Positions 34,250 through 46,541 of a stretch of DNA of 64,000 nt are shown piece by piece. The stretch spans positions 7,896,058 to 7,960,057 of the forward strand of contig NC_026661.2 in the NCBI RefSeq assembly GCF_000004075.3. The letters run 5' to 3'. This DNA is from Cucumis sativus. Taxonomy: Eukaryota > Streptophyta > Magnoliopsida > Cucurbitales > Cucurbitaceae. The position numbers and the translations under genes are program-made. The notes beneath the pieces are model-generated. The model had not been told where the DNA came from, made no database searches, and saw only the letters and a program-made list of their open reading frames with translations. Within the stretch, counting starts at the first letter, position 1. Each line of letters opens with the position of its first letter.

Positions 34250-37200
34250 CCATTCAACTTTCCAAACAATCTCCGTCGCCAATTTCTCTCTAGAATTTTC
34301 TTCTTCAGCCTCCGTGAACAGCGTCGAATCTCCAAACCCTAATTTCTAAATGCAATTCCGATCCACAAATTCTCCTGCTACCTCGATCTCCTCTTTGGGG
34401 GCTTTTATTCTCTAATCTTTGATGTCTCGCTTCGTGGCAGGACTTTGAGTTCTCCTCCCTTCATCTCCGCCATGGAGGGCTCTGCGGTTGAGGATCTCGG
34501 AGCACCGGAGTCATGGGAGGTCGCTGATTTGGACGAAGCCATGAGTCGATTGATGCTCCCTTCTTCGTCTCCTAAGAAGAATTCCAAATCCTTGGATGTT
34601 GCTGATGCCGCTGCTGCCTATCATTTTTCAACCGCTTCATTTCCTTCCCTTTCTGGTTCAGCTTCTTCTGCTCTCGATAGGGTTTCCGAGGATGCTATCA
34701 ATCAGGTTGATCAGTTCCTTCGTGAGGCTTTGCATAACCCTCGGAGCGTCTATCAAGTAAGTTGTTTATTTAGCTTTCCTTTACTGTAGATGGTCAATGG
34801 TGTGGTTGGTTTCAGGAGTTCTCTAATGTTATGTTCTGTAGAGGGCGGAGATAGTTAAAAGTTGCTAGCTACGGCCTTCTAGAAGTGGCTGGTTGCTTCC
34901 TGGATTTGTATAGGCTTTTAGTTTGTTCTAGTCTTTCGAATGCCTCATTTGGATCAATGGTATTAGAAATTTAGAAGTATTATGGCCAAAAACTACTCGG
35001 TGGATTTCAAGAAGCTGTGGTATATGTTTGGACCAGTATCGTGAAGCTATGTGACATGATATGCTTTTAGGTAATCCAAGACAAAGGTTGGATGGTTGTT
35101 AGACAATATTGGGAAGATGTGTGGACTGGTGGAAGGTTTAGGGACTTGGGGCGGTGTGGCTTTGAATAAATAACGGAAAGTAGGAGAAAACGATAGATTA
35201 AAAGATTTGTGAAGATATCGAAGGAAAAGTTTAAAGTTCAATCGAATTATATGGAAAACGAAATACTAGATTAAGTAGAAACAATTGATTTTTGTGTGTT
35301 TGAAACCATCTATGGGCCTATGGAAAAGAGAAGGGTCAGCGTTGACTGGAAATGGCCTAGAAGTAATATGGTATCAGAGAGAATCTATGGGTAGGTGGCT
35401 TCATTGAGTTGGAAGTATCTTCTGTGCTTGGAGGTCCTTGCAAAATGTCGAGGGATTGTTTTGTGGGGACATTTTCTATGAAGGCACCTGATTTGATTTG
35501 GAGTAGGTGTTTCTGGAATCATTCCTTGGGGCGGGGATGACTATCATCCCCTTGGCCCTTAGGTTTTTTTTATGAGGTTTTTTCTGTCTTAATAATATTT
35601 CTTGTTTCTCATCAAGAAGATATAAATAGAGTCATATCTTTTCACCCTACCAAGGAAAATTGTTTCTCAAAAAAGAAAACTATCACATCTAAAAGCATTA
35701 GGAATTAAATTTACTGTAGTCAAGAAGTTGCTCAGTTACTGGAAAGCATTTTTTACCTGTTTTGACACTGAAGCTTCATTAAACCAAAAGAAAAAAGGAG
35801 ACAACCTATTGGCAGAAAGGTCTTTACAATGATGTATTGATGCCTAAAATTTTTTTTTTTGTCTAACATGTTCTGACTAGTACCATAACTTCAAGTGCTT
35901 AATTATTATCATGCACTTTTATATTGTTGAAAACATGGTGTTAATTATCTATTCCCTTCAACTGATATTTATTTATCATTGCTTTAGTTTTGCGCATGGA
36001 GCAAGATGTTGAAAAGTTTATCATGATCCTCGACAGCTTGACAGCAGCTGCCTACTTCATATTTACGGTTAGCTGCGCATCAGTTGCCCAACATTACTCG
36101 CTGCAATCCATGGTTCTATTGGATAATAGTTTACCTGATGGGTCTGGTTCCAAAATTATGTTGCGACTTCTGAATGTCGTCTTCCACTATCCGCCTTGCA
36201 GATATTCCTGTAAATCTACCAGCAGAAGAAAATAGTAGCATAAGGTTGCTATTAAACAGAGGCCACAGAAGTGGTCCCAACTAGCAAGAGATGCAATGCA
36301 AATTCATCAAAACGAGGGTTCCAAAAGTGTGGAAGAGAGGAAAGAGGAGTATAATAAAGCTCGTGCTCGAATATTTAACTCCAGCAGCAATTCAGGCTGT
36401 CATGCAGTGGAAAGTAGATACTGATCCTAGACCACAGGATAATTATCGTGGTTTTGAGTGCTGCAAAGGTTGAGGAGAAGATGATTCCTGGAGTTCCTGA
36501 TACAAATTTTAGTAGGGGTTTGATTGACTGTTCCACGAGTAGCAGTAGAATAAGTAGAAGTAGGACTGACAAGGAGCTGCCTAGTAGGCAGTACAAACCA
36601 AATAGTAGGGTAGCCATTTTTAGAGATCGTGAGATTGACAGCAAGGACCCCGATTATGACAGGAGTTATGATAGGTATGAAATGCAATCCTTTTTTCACT
36701 TGGTTTGATCTTAATTTTTTGAAGTGTCTGCTTCTTGTGGTAAAAGTTGAATAAACAGGTTTGAAAAGCTCTGAAGCTTTTGTTTATTCTCTTTTGACCT
36801 CTTTGCCACCTTCTTTTTTGAGACAAATAATTTGAGCTAAATAGTAAAAACATTAACTGGCGTCAGTTTGGGTCCTCTGATTTTCTTGAAGATTAATCTC
36901 GTGGAAACATTTGTTAAATAACAAAGCTTATTATAAATCAAGAAAAAAGGTATTTTGAAGTCATGAACCACTGTAGATGATGAAGTAAAAAGGGGTGTTT
37001 ATTGACAAGCGTGATTTTTTTAAAAATATAAATGTTACCTTCTAAGATGCATCCTGAATTTTATCATTGGGATAGAAATTTAGCCAAGTTTCTTGTTGTA
37101 AATTCACCTTCAGGTATATGCAGAGATTTGATCCTGGGTTTGGCTTCAGTGGCGGTCCATACCCTGTGCAGCCCATGTATGCTCCTGCAGTGAACTACAA

Positions 37201-37943
37201 CACTGAATTTCCACAACTTGGCTCTGCTCATAGACAGGCTGTTTCAGAATGTCAGCAAAGACCACTCCCTCCTCCTCATGTACCTGGGCCATGGAATACC
37301 CAGTATCTCCTGCAGGTTTGGGGTACGGTCATCGAGAAGCAATGATTAGGCCTTTTAATCCAAATGTTGATGCACATTCATCTTCTGGTGTGTATCTGCA
37401 TTCCTCTCAGTATCCCGGTCAGCAAACTGGAATGCATTTTATTCATCCTCACGAACAAACTCATCAACCCTTTTCACAGGTTTGGACTTATAAGCTGTTT
37501 TATTAAATTTGTATTTTAAGCTTTTTGTACCAAGTTTGGGTGTAAACCCTTCTTTTCTTGGATATTTGTGCGGGGATATTTTATCAAGAAGCTTTGGATG
37601 CTATCAACTCATAGAAAGTATCTAACTTTTCCATTGAATTGGAGTCATTGGACATATATATGTCTTTCACCTTTCTTGCAAAATGATCACAGTAAAAGGG
37701 GAGCTGTGTAAGTCAAAAAGAAAGGAAGAGAAAATGAGCGAGCAAAGTTTCCTAAACCAGAATGTGTTTCATTTTCATTCACGCATCATTGACCCTGCTC
37801 TAATTGTTTTGCAGCAGTACCAACAGCAACCAGATGCAAGTTTTGGATTAGCGGCCCCGGTGAGGGCATGGGCCATGCCTGCTCCCTGCCATCTGGTAGT
37901 TGAGACATATCGTGGGGTTTTCAGTGAACATTTTTTTACTTGA
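34250..37943 (+). pseudogene. R3H-SUZ domain gene, copy B (near full length, frameshifted)
   Basis: Exons: 34472-34756 (start ATG at 34472, MEGSAVEDLGAPESWEVADL), 35988-36674, 37114-37479 and from 37815. Exon 1 runs into the R3H domain. Exon 2 holds the rest of R3H (a decayed SLQSMVLLDNSLPDGSGSK) and SUZ. Exon 3 encodes a Pro/Gln/Tyr-rich tail (GGPYPVQPMYAPAVNYNTEF), and the last exon QYQQQPDASFGLA. Intact relatives are single-stranded nucleic-acid-binding proteins. Lesions are one base missing at the exon 1/2 region (34742, shared with copy A), several one-base losses in exon 2 compared with copy A (near 36022, 36240, 36294 and 36312), and one in exon 3 near 37309. The gene body and splice sites are otherwise well preserved. 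It is a pseudogene if the lesions are real, or a working gene with sequence errors. Confidence 0.8.
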
Positions 37944-37963
37944 AATGGCAGGGAGCAGGCATG
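37874..37963 (+). ncRNA. Perfect 19-bp stem-loop at the 3' end of R3H copy B
   Basis: CATGCCTGCTCCCTGCCAT at 37874-37892 is the exact reverse complement of 37945-37963. They are separated by 52 bases. The arm lies in the last exon or 3' UTR. Its first half (TGCCTG-CTCCCTG) resembles the start of miR160, but with a missing base and a different 3' half, so it is not miR160. The size is compatible with a small hairpin precursor, but no evidence of expression exists in the sequence. Confidence 0.4.
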
Positions 37964-40700
37964 AAGAACTGAGGTGGGCAAAGAAGAAGGATCTATATTT
38001 TCTGGGATTTGATATGCTTCTCCCCACCATCAGTTTCATTGGAGCTTCTTACATCTCTTATGGTTGATGAAGAAGCTCGATGGTTTGAAGTTTGTGTTAG
38101 TAGACTGAGCTGTTCAGGTTGCTCTTGATACTGATAATGACGAAAAGTTAAATTGAAGAATCTGCAACCTGCTCCTGCAAGATCTTGGACGAAGGTATGG
38201 GATATTTTAATGATTTTACATGAACTTGATAAAAACGTGATAAAATGAGATGTTAATAAGTAAGTTATTTTTGAACAAAGTAAATATAGTTTTAAGCATT
38301 AACATCGTGCTATCATAATGATAAAATGAGAACATTGTTTTGTGTCATCTAACTCCTATGGTACCCTTAATTGTTTGCAACTATTTTCTTCTTTTTTTTT
38401 TTGCACTTGGAAACACTTATTTAAACGCCAAGAAAAAACTCAATCCAAATACGCCCTTAATATCTTTTTTGGATTATCCTTCAGTTTGGCTTCTTGTCTT
38501 CCATGAAGTTTTGTTCCAGTTCTCAGTTTATTTTGTTTCATTTTCAGCGTATGGAAGGATATGGTTTTTCGTCACTGCAAAACTAGTGCTGTGCTTGTAC
38601 AGATGTAGAAAATTTAGCCACATGAAATGTCATGTAAGAAACCTCGAATGACACAATCAAGTGAAGATCGAACTTGGGACAGATAATGTGGATCAAGAGA
38701 GATCTGTTGCTGGCGAGCGGCGAGCACCAGTCATTAACCTCATATTGTTGTCAACATCGATTCCACATCTTCAGCTATGAACTCTGCTAAATCCTGTAAG
38801 TGCACGAATTATAGTTTTGATTTCATTTCAATGACGCCACAACCGGGAAGATCCTTAATTAACAAAACACATGCCCATGCTCGGATATTTATTCTTTGTC
38901 AAGGTCAAATACCCGCCTGGTGAATGGAAATCATGTTTCATTGCCTGTTCACCTTTAGCAGTTGGAGCAAATCTCGGGATTGGCTACTCGCAGGATCGAG
39001 TGGCGGTTTCTTCACCCCTTGATCAAAACGCAGCTTCGGTTGGCATCGAGCTTTGATAATGAGGGAAGGTGGTGAGGTTGCTCTTTGTGAATAATCATCA
39101 AGTTCATACTTATGAATGTAAGTTGCTGCATACAGCATCATACACACCATATCTTCAGCTTCTCGTACCTGAAGAATCTCGGTACTACTTCAACACCTTT
39201 CTATTTTGGTTTAGTATAGTATTAGAATGATTATATAATGGTGAAATCTTAATTATAGGTTTGAACATTGTTGTGGAGAGTTGAGACTGGAAAATTTCTT
39301 CTGATTTTTATAAAGATCATTGATAATATATTTAGTTAATTGCAAATATGGCAGTTTTAAAGGAAAAACTTTGGTTAAAATTGTCGAAGATAATTTATAA
39401 TTACATTTAGTATATTAAATTAAATTATTTATTTCTTATTTGCACTTTATTTTGTTAGCCCATTTTCGTAATCAATCATTCATTTATATAAATTTATTGG
39501 AAAATTGCACTTGGAAATGGCGAATCCCAAATCATTAATGTTTATAGGAAATCATCTTAGTCTGACCAAAGACTATAGTTTATAACTTATAATTACATTT
39601 AGTATATTAAATGAAATTATTTCCTATCGACCTTTGGAAATATAATATTTAAGCAAGGATGAACTTTTCATTGTTTGTTATGTGCTTTATTGGCTCAAGT
39701 GTAAATAAGAAAGCATTCTCGTGTTGAAGAAACATTTCAAAAGTACCTTTAGAGATGATTAATAAAACAATTATAAATAAATAAACCTCAAAGTGATTGG
39801 TTGAGTTTTTATTTATTTGTTATTCAAGTAATGGGTTTTTAATGCAATATATGCATCCTTAATTTCTTCTGTTAATTCGACTCCATTGGTAAAAAATGTG
39901 GTACTAACGAGATTTTTTTTTTCTTTCAAGAATTGAGATCTTGAAAAATTGAGTTTAGAGAAGACCGGAGGATTATATTTTTACAATGCGAAAAATTGCT
40001 TCTAAAGTATTTTGTAATATATGTATATCAAGAGAAAAGGGAAGTTGTAAAAAAAAGTTGAAAAATTAGGTGTAATGTATTTTGTATTTTAGTGGTTTTG
40101 GTTTAAATATTTTGTCAACTTTTTTTTTTTTTTTTTTTTTGTAAAAACTTTGAAGAAGAAAAGTAGAATTCGAATTTTCTGTCCTGGCACGTTTTAACTC
40201 AAAAAAAACAACTGCAAAATAATATGTACTCTTTTCTTAGGACTCAAGCAGCAATCTATTGGCTATTGGCTATCAAAAACTATTTAAGCAGAAAATTATA
40301 TGTATCTGAAGAGATAAAGAGATTTACCTAAAAACTATTTAAAACTATTTAAGCAGAAAATTAAGAGATCTCGAGCTCAAATTCTTACTATCGTTTGGAA
40401 TTATAATTAAGAAAACAATTTACACGAAAATATATAAGAATTATAATCATAATTAAGAAAACAATTTACACGAAAATATATAAGAATTATAATCATACCA
40501 GTCTAGCGGGTTATATTTATATTTTTTTAAAAAATATTTGTTATATTATCAAATAATTACTGTTTATTATTATATTTACCCTTAAAAATTTAAAAAGTAT
40601 TTGTAAAGTGTGTATATGAAACGAATTAAATAAAATGAAAAGGATTAAATGATATTTAAATACGCTCCTTTGACGAAAATAAAAAAAATAAAAATGCGTA
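37964..40700. other. 3' flank of R3H copy B, then AT-rich intergenic DNA
   Basis: 38000-39200 is likely 3' UTR and flank, with GC-balanced segments and a possible UTR intron donor after tcttggacgaag near 38190. No additional conserved protein was recognised. 39200-40700 is AT-rich, with a T run at 40119-40140 and short direct repeats. Confidence 0.5.
40403..40494. repeat. 46-bp tandem duplication
   Basis: Two exact copies of a 46-base unit, starting ataattaagaaaacaattt, lie head to tail. Confidence 0.85.
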
Positions 40701-40708
40701 AAGCTACC

Positions 40709-40718
40709 CTATAAATAG
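40709..40718 (+). promoter_or_regulatory. Candidate TATA box of R3H relic C
   Basis: CTATAAATAG is followed ~40 bp later by a GC-balanced leader-like stretch that runs up to the doubled exon 1. This is a typical plant core promoter arrangement. It probably served the parent gene of relic C. Confidence 0.5.
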
Positions 40719-41020
40719 GGAAATCCGAATGGAGAAAGTGAGGTGTCAATTACATTTTCCGTGCTCTTTCTTCTTCGTCAGTTTCCCGCCCAAGTTTAGT
40801 CCATAGGGGAACCCTCTGGCCTCATACATAGAGATTCTTTTTCAATTTGAATTCCTTAAGTATATCTTTGATTTCCTTTTTCATGCATTTTCTCTCCATT
40901 TCTTCTCTGGCTGTGATCGTAATCGCTCCGGAAAATTTACCGTCTCCATCAATCGCGCCAAATTCCGTCCCTCGATTAATTTTGGTGTACGTTCGCTTTC
41001 CGATTCCGAAATCCTAATTT

Positions 41021-41682
41021 CTTTAGATTTAGTGTGCAATCGACGTTCTCGATCACCTAATGCCTTCATTGCTGCCAGGAGTTTAGAGTTTCGGTCCTTT
41101 GCTTTACCACGGAGGGCTCTGCAGCGGAAAACATCGAAGGTCCTGAGTCGTGGAAGGTCGCAGAGTTGGATGAGGCCGTGAGACAACGGAATTCCATATT
41201 AGAGGTATTAAATATTCTGCCGACGGTGCTTCTCTCTCAGATCATTCGGTTCCTGCTGAAGTGTTTGAAGATTCTATCAGTCAGGTTGATCGGTTCCTAG
41301 CGTAGCCTTTCGGAATCCTTAAGTAAGCGATTTATACTTTTCTGAACCATTCCTTTAGATTTTGTGTGCAATCGAAGTTCTCCATCACCTAGTGCCTCCA
41401 TCGCTGCCAGGAGTTTAGATTTCGGTCCTTTGATTTACCATGGAGGGCTCTGCAGTGGAGGATATTGAAGGTCCTGAGTCATGGAAGGTGGCAGAGGATG
41501 AGGCCGTGAGACAATGGAATTTCATATGAGAGCATTATATATTCTTTCGACGGTGCTTCTCTCTCAGATTGTTCGATTCCTGCTGAAATGTTTGAAGATT
41601 CTATCAGTCAGGTTGATCGGTTCCTAGCGAAGCCTTTCAGAATCCTCAAGTAAGCGATTTATCCTTTTCTGAACCATTCCAC
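41021..41682 (+). pseudogene. R3H gene relic C: exon 1 present twice in tandem
   Basis: Two ~330 bp units (41021-41352 and 41353-41682) each contain a diverged R3H exon 1. Each has a leader (gtgcaatcgacgttctcgatcacctaatgcc-like), the start region (GGAGGGCTCTGCAG), PESWKVAE, DEAVRQ and the later VEDSI-SQVDRFL-like segment, ending at a gtaag-type donor. Unit 1 has ACG in place of ATG. Unit 2 has ATG at 41440 but reaches TGA soon after. Both are clearly more diverged from copies A and B than those are from each other, so this is an older paralogue. Confidence 0.75.
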
Positions 41683-42919
41683 TTGGCATTTTGTTATTTG
41701 TGTGATATCCGATTGTTTAGGTGTGATTTCATGGAAGAATTTTCTAATAGCTATTTTGAGAGGTAGATAGAATAAAATTGCTTATGATATTATACGTTTT
41801 CTTTTCTTTTCCGTATTCACACACGTCTACTTTGATCGCACAGACCAGATCCTGTAGTCTACGTAGTTCTGATTGTATGGTAGGTTTTCTTTTCTTTTCA
41901 ATAAGCATGTACGTGTATGTTGAGTTCTCAGAGGCAGTGTTCTAACTAGTTTTTCCATTTGATTTCTGTCAACAACTCCTTAATAATAGTTTTTTCTCTA
42001 CAATGTTGATAGAATAAATTGCAGACTATATCGTAGGTTTTCTATCCTTTCCTATATGCATACATGTCTACATTAAGTTCACAGTGGTGGTGATCTAAGT
42101 AGTTTTTTCTATTGATTCGCTGAAGATGAATCTGCTAATAAGTTTTTTGGTAAAACGAAAATTGAATAAAACTGGTGACCAGATATCGTTAGTTATTCCT
42201 TCATGTTCTATATATGAACGTCTACATTGAGTTCATAGACGTGGTGTTCTCAGTAGTTTCTCCATATGTTTGACATTTTGATATGTCATGCTAATGCATT
42301 CGATGCTGATGCTATTCAGTTCTTTTCATTAGTATGTTATAGAGAATCCTTGCATTATCAACCATAGCTTGTTATTTACTAAGTACGTTTGCTGTTGTTG
42401 GTTTATTAGTGTTGTTGCTTGGTTAGTTAATTTGATGGAAAAGCCTTCGTAAATAGAGTCAAGCCTCTGTATACATTACTTTTAGTTAAATTATAAATTT
42501 AGTCCTTGAACTCTGACATTTGGATTTATTTAGTTAATGAACTTTTTAAAATATCATATCGATTTCTTTATATTCAAATTTCTGTCTAATAAGTCTTTAA
42601 ACTTTAAACTTTTTTTGTTCAAGAAGTATAAAAATTTTAAAAACTCATTGATTTTTGAAATTTATGTTACTAGGAAACTCAAACTTTCAATTTTGTATCT
42701 AGTAGAATAGTGAATTTAAAAAAATAATAATAAAAGTTGTGACACTAAATAAAATTCACAAATTTAGAATTTAGTAAATTTGAAAACGTAGAGTTAACGT
42801 GTTTCTGCTGTGATGAACCATATGGTCCTCCAATAGAACTATATTGTCCTTCAACAGAGTTATTTGGCCTTATAGTACAGAGTTATTTGGCCTTATAGTG
42901 CAAAAGTTGATCCACTCCA

Positions 42920-43010
42920 TGTTAGGGATATTTGCGAACTCCTCTCAGTATCCCCTTCAGCAATTTGGAATGCCTTTTATTTATCGTCGTAAGTTCATCA
43001 GCCCTTTCTC
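42920..43010 (+). pseudogene. R3H gene relic C: C-terminal exon remnant
   Basis: actcctctcagtatccccttcagcaatttggaatgccttttattta matches the copy B exon 3 segment at about 37400-37450 (SSQYPGQQTGMHFIHPHEQ) with many changes. It is in the same orientation as the doubled exon 1 and ~1.2 kb downstream, so it is most likely part of the same dead gene; the exon carrying R3H/SUZ is not recognisable between them. Confidence 0.6.
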
Positions 43011-46000
43011 ATGCATAACTCTCTTCATTCAACCTCATCTTTTGATATGAATGAACAGTAAAGTAGTAAAGCCTTCCTTCTGCAAAATTTATTTTTGCTC
43101 TCTCCCTTTAGATAATACATTCAACATTTCATTTACCGATCCCTTTTTATCCTGCCTATTTTCAGCATTGATCAGGTTTGTTTCATTAATTTATTTATTT
43201 CTTGTAGATCTTTTGCCTTCAGCTATTGGATTAACACTGAATTCAGTAGAAACCAATGACTTGTTACTTTTATGAACTTTATATTGATACTTGATTCCAA
43301 TGGTTATTGCCTGTTCTAAGATGATCGTGAATGTCAATTAGATTGTAAACTGCGCCACCATTCCCTTTTGTGCCTATGACGTCGAAAGACTTATAGTAGC
43401 ATCTGTCGTTGGGCATGTCTACTACGAAGGTATTTACTCTCGTTTCAACATATATTATGTCCATCTCCATTCTTCATTCTCCAAAAGAAATGGGCAATTT
43501 TTTTTAATAAAAAAAGTATAACATATATAACGATTTTGTTTATTTTTTAAAATTTCTTTCATCTCAATTAATACAGTTAATCAGCATAGTTATAACGTGG
43601 TCATTTGGCATGTAATTTTTTTAGGTCCATGGTTTCTTATGACACACATATTTGCTTGAGAGCATCGTTATGTATGAGTTCCTAAATATGTATTCCTCGC
43701 CACTACTTGATAATATGTATTTTCCATCACTATTTAAGTTTATGAGATGCTTTGCACATTCAAGCGTCAACATCCCAAGGTACGAATTCCTTTTACCACT
43801 CGTTCGGAGTTTATTGCATGGGTAATGTGTCATTGGTTTGTGTATACATACCTTCCTTTTCTTATGATTTAAAAGATTAGATTGCAAAATAAAAAAATTA
43901 GCGTAAATTAGGCCTTTCCACCCTATTTTGTAGAAAGGGTTATTTCTAAGTGCATTCATCATGAGCCAATAGAACTGTCTTAGGAAATTATATTTAAAGG
44001 TAAAACTTAAAAGTGGTATCTTCATTTTATTTTATTCTTTTCAAATTTCATGAACTTGATTTTTTTCCTACTCGTTATCTTTTTTATTATTTATTTCAAA
44101 TTAGATTGTGCCGTGTGTAACCTTCAAAATTTATATTTGCAACCAATGATCATCTATGGTATCTCGACAACGATTTGATACTTTGCAGTAACTAAAATGC
44201 TTTCTTTTTCTTTTTTAAATACTTTTTCATTTATGCAAATTCTTATTGTTTTATGGGTGCACGTAGTTAAAATTTTTCAAAGTTTTCAATTTTGAAAATT
44301 AGTCTTTTGCGAAAAAATGAAATGTTACTACAGCTTTAAAATGGCTTTTGGTAAATTTTTAAAGTTTATTTTAAATCGCTTTTGTCAAAATAGTTTAAAT
44401 AAAAATAACTATTTAAAAAAAAATCACTCGATTCAAATGAGACTTTGATTGTCATATGTAGTTCCCTTGTAGCCCAAAATTCGTTCCAAAACTTTTGTTT
44501 GGGTTGGTTTTGGAACTTTGATTTTAGATTTGTTAAAACTGTTCGATGAGCCTTTCTGTTATTATTTTAAAACTAAGTCCATAGACACTCTAATGCTGTT
44601 TCAAAAAATCAACTCAAAATTTAAAAACTAAAATTAGTAGTGTGTTAAACACTGATTTTGTTCAGAAATTTGATAAAAATTTAACTTTATAATGAAGGAT
44701 ACAAACAGAGAAAATAAGATTAATTTTTTAAAAATATGCTACCAAATTAGGCTTAATCATTTTAAAATTAATTGATTTTTGTTTTCTTCAGAGTGAATAA
44801 GAAGTTCTGAATCAAATACATTGGTTAGATATACTGTATTTTGTTTAATGTCAAATAAAATAAATTATTTAGTTTCAATTTAATAACGAATTTGTTTTTA
44901 AAATTGTGTATGATCACATTTAAAACTGCTAGGAAGTAAACAAAGATTGTGCCACTATCGCAATTTAGGGATTGTACCAGTAGTTGTTAGTTGGTAGTTG
45001 TTTGATGACTATCTTAATATATTATATTATAACTGTTTTAGTACCAACGAGAATTTAAATCTTTACCTTATGAGAAAAAGGGTACCTACTAATTACTTTT
45101 TAATTTATATTCTCCATTTCTGAAAATCAGCATGTTTTTCTTTTGTTAAAATAGATGTTTAATTTCTGTATTTTTAAAATACATTGTTTTAGTTCTCAAT
45201 TTTTTACGAGTAAGTTTAAGAGATCTCTAAACAATTTTGTTTTATTATTTCGTATAGCTTTTTGACATTTTGAGTTACAAAACAAGTTTTAAGTAATCAT
45301 TTTGGAGAGAAGAAATAATTTTTAAAAGATATTTTTCTAATTCAAAATAACAAAAAAAAAAAAGTATTGCAAGAGACCTTTGCACACAAGGACCTATGCC
45401 TAGGGTAGGTGTTGCAATTGTTTCTATTTCTTTGTTCTTTTTAAAAAAAAATTATAAAAAGATCCAACCACTGATGCTAGTTGGATGCTAGGTGGTAAAA
45501 AGGGATATCGGGGCTCCTAAAATGTCCATCGTCTAAAAAACATGAAAATTATGAGATATGTTTTGAAAATTTTGATGCTAGTTAGTTGCTAGGTGGTAAA
45601 AAAGGGATATCGGGGCTCCTAAAATGACCATAGTCTAAAAAACACAAAAATTGTGAGAGGTTATGTTTAGAAAATTTTGATGCTAGTTGGTTGCTAGGTG
45701 GTAAAAAAGGGATATCGGGGCTCCTAAAACGACCATAGTCCAAAAAAACACGAAGACTATGAGAAGTTATGTTTTGAAAATTTTGATGCTAGTTGGTTGC
45801 TAGATGGTAAAAAGGGATATCAGGGCTCCTGAAATGGCCGTAGTCTAAAAAACACGAAGACGATCAGAGTTATGTTTTGAAAATTTAAGAGTTAATTACA
45901 CATTTTTTTAAAAACTTGGAACTGGAAATGAAAAAGGTAGTTTTCATGGTGTTTAAATTTTGCAATGCAGTTTTAGATTAGGGGTAAAAGAATATCAAAG

Positions 46001-46541
46001 TCCCAAAAGATTTCAGCCTATTTAAAAGTACAATTAGTTTTTTTTTAAAAAGACAAGGATATTAAAATAGGTAAAATAAAGGATCTATTTTAATCTATAT
46101 GACTTAACCATGTTCGTTCTATGAAAAACAAAACTAAAAACAAATTTTGATCATCGAAATTTTAAAAGTTCAAGAAACCCAACTTATGTTACACTCTCTT
46201 TTACCACTCCTACACACTTTCATTTGGAAAGAATTTGTTTGTTTCTCACCTTTTTAGGGACGATTTGGACGAACAAAATGCGAAAACTTCCACAACCTAA
46301 ACCCTACTAAACAGTAAACACAATGAAGAGATGGAAAAACCTAATTCAGATAGGTTATCTTATCTTAACCTACTCAATGACGCTAATTTTTTATTGTTCA
46401 GGTCATTCTGTTCTAAAAATAATTCCAAAAATCTAAAATCCAATTTTTTTAAAAAATATAAATAATAAAAAGGAGGTGGTTGTATTTCATCTTTGTTTTT
46501 GGCGTAAATGAAAAGCGTAAATTGATAATACCTCTTTTGGG
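43011..46541. other. AT-rich intergenic region
   Basis: No gene recognised. It contains a four-copy ~105-bp minisatellite near 45460-45890. Short open frames at 43279-43470 and 43621-44025 (minus) have no recognisable family and no coding context. Confidence 0.6.
45460..45890. repeat. Minisatellite, four ~105-bp units
   Basis: Units start near 45473, 45574, 45679 and 45785 with gatgctagttggttgctaggtgg. They continue aaaagggatatcggggctcctaaaatg-ccatagtc and ggttatgttttgaaaatttt. Units differ by several substitutions and small indels. Confidence 0.85.

Noticed and set aside
37874..37892. Hairpin arm as miR160
   Set aside because: The arm lacks one base within TGCCTGGCTCC, and the 3' half differs from miR160. 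The resemblance is too partial to use that name.
37815..37943. Extended C-terminus of R3H copy B running through the inverted repeat
   Set aside because: The family usually ends shortly after the QPDASFGLA segment. The extra ~20 residues probably come from a small indel near 37853, so the hairpin is more likely in the 3' UTR.
43279..43470. 63-residue minus-strand frame (contains VVDMPNDRCYYKSFDVIG)
   Set aside because: It looks slightly protein-like, but I know no family, there are no splice partners, and neighbours are AT-rich. Not enough support for a gene.
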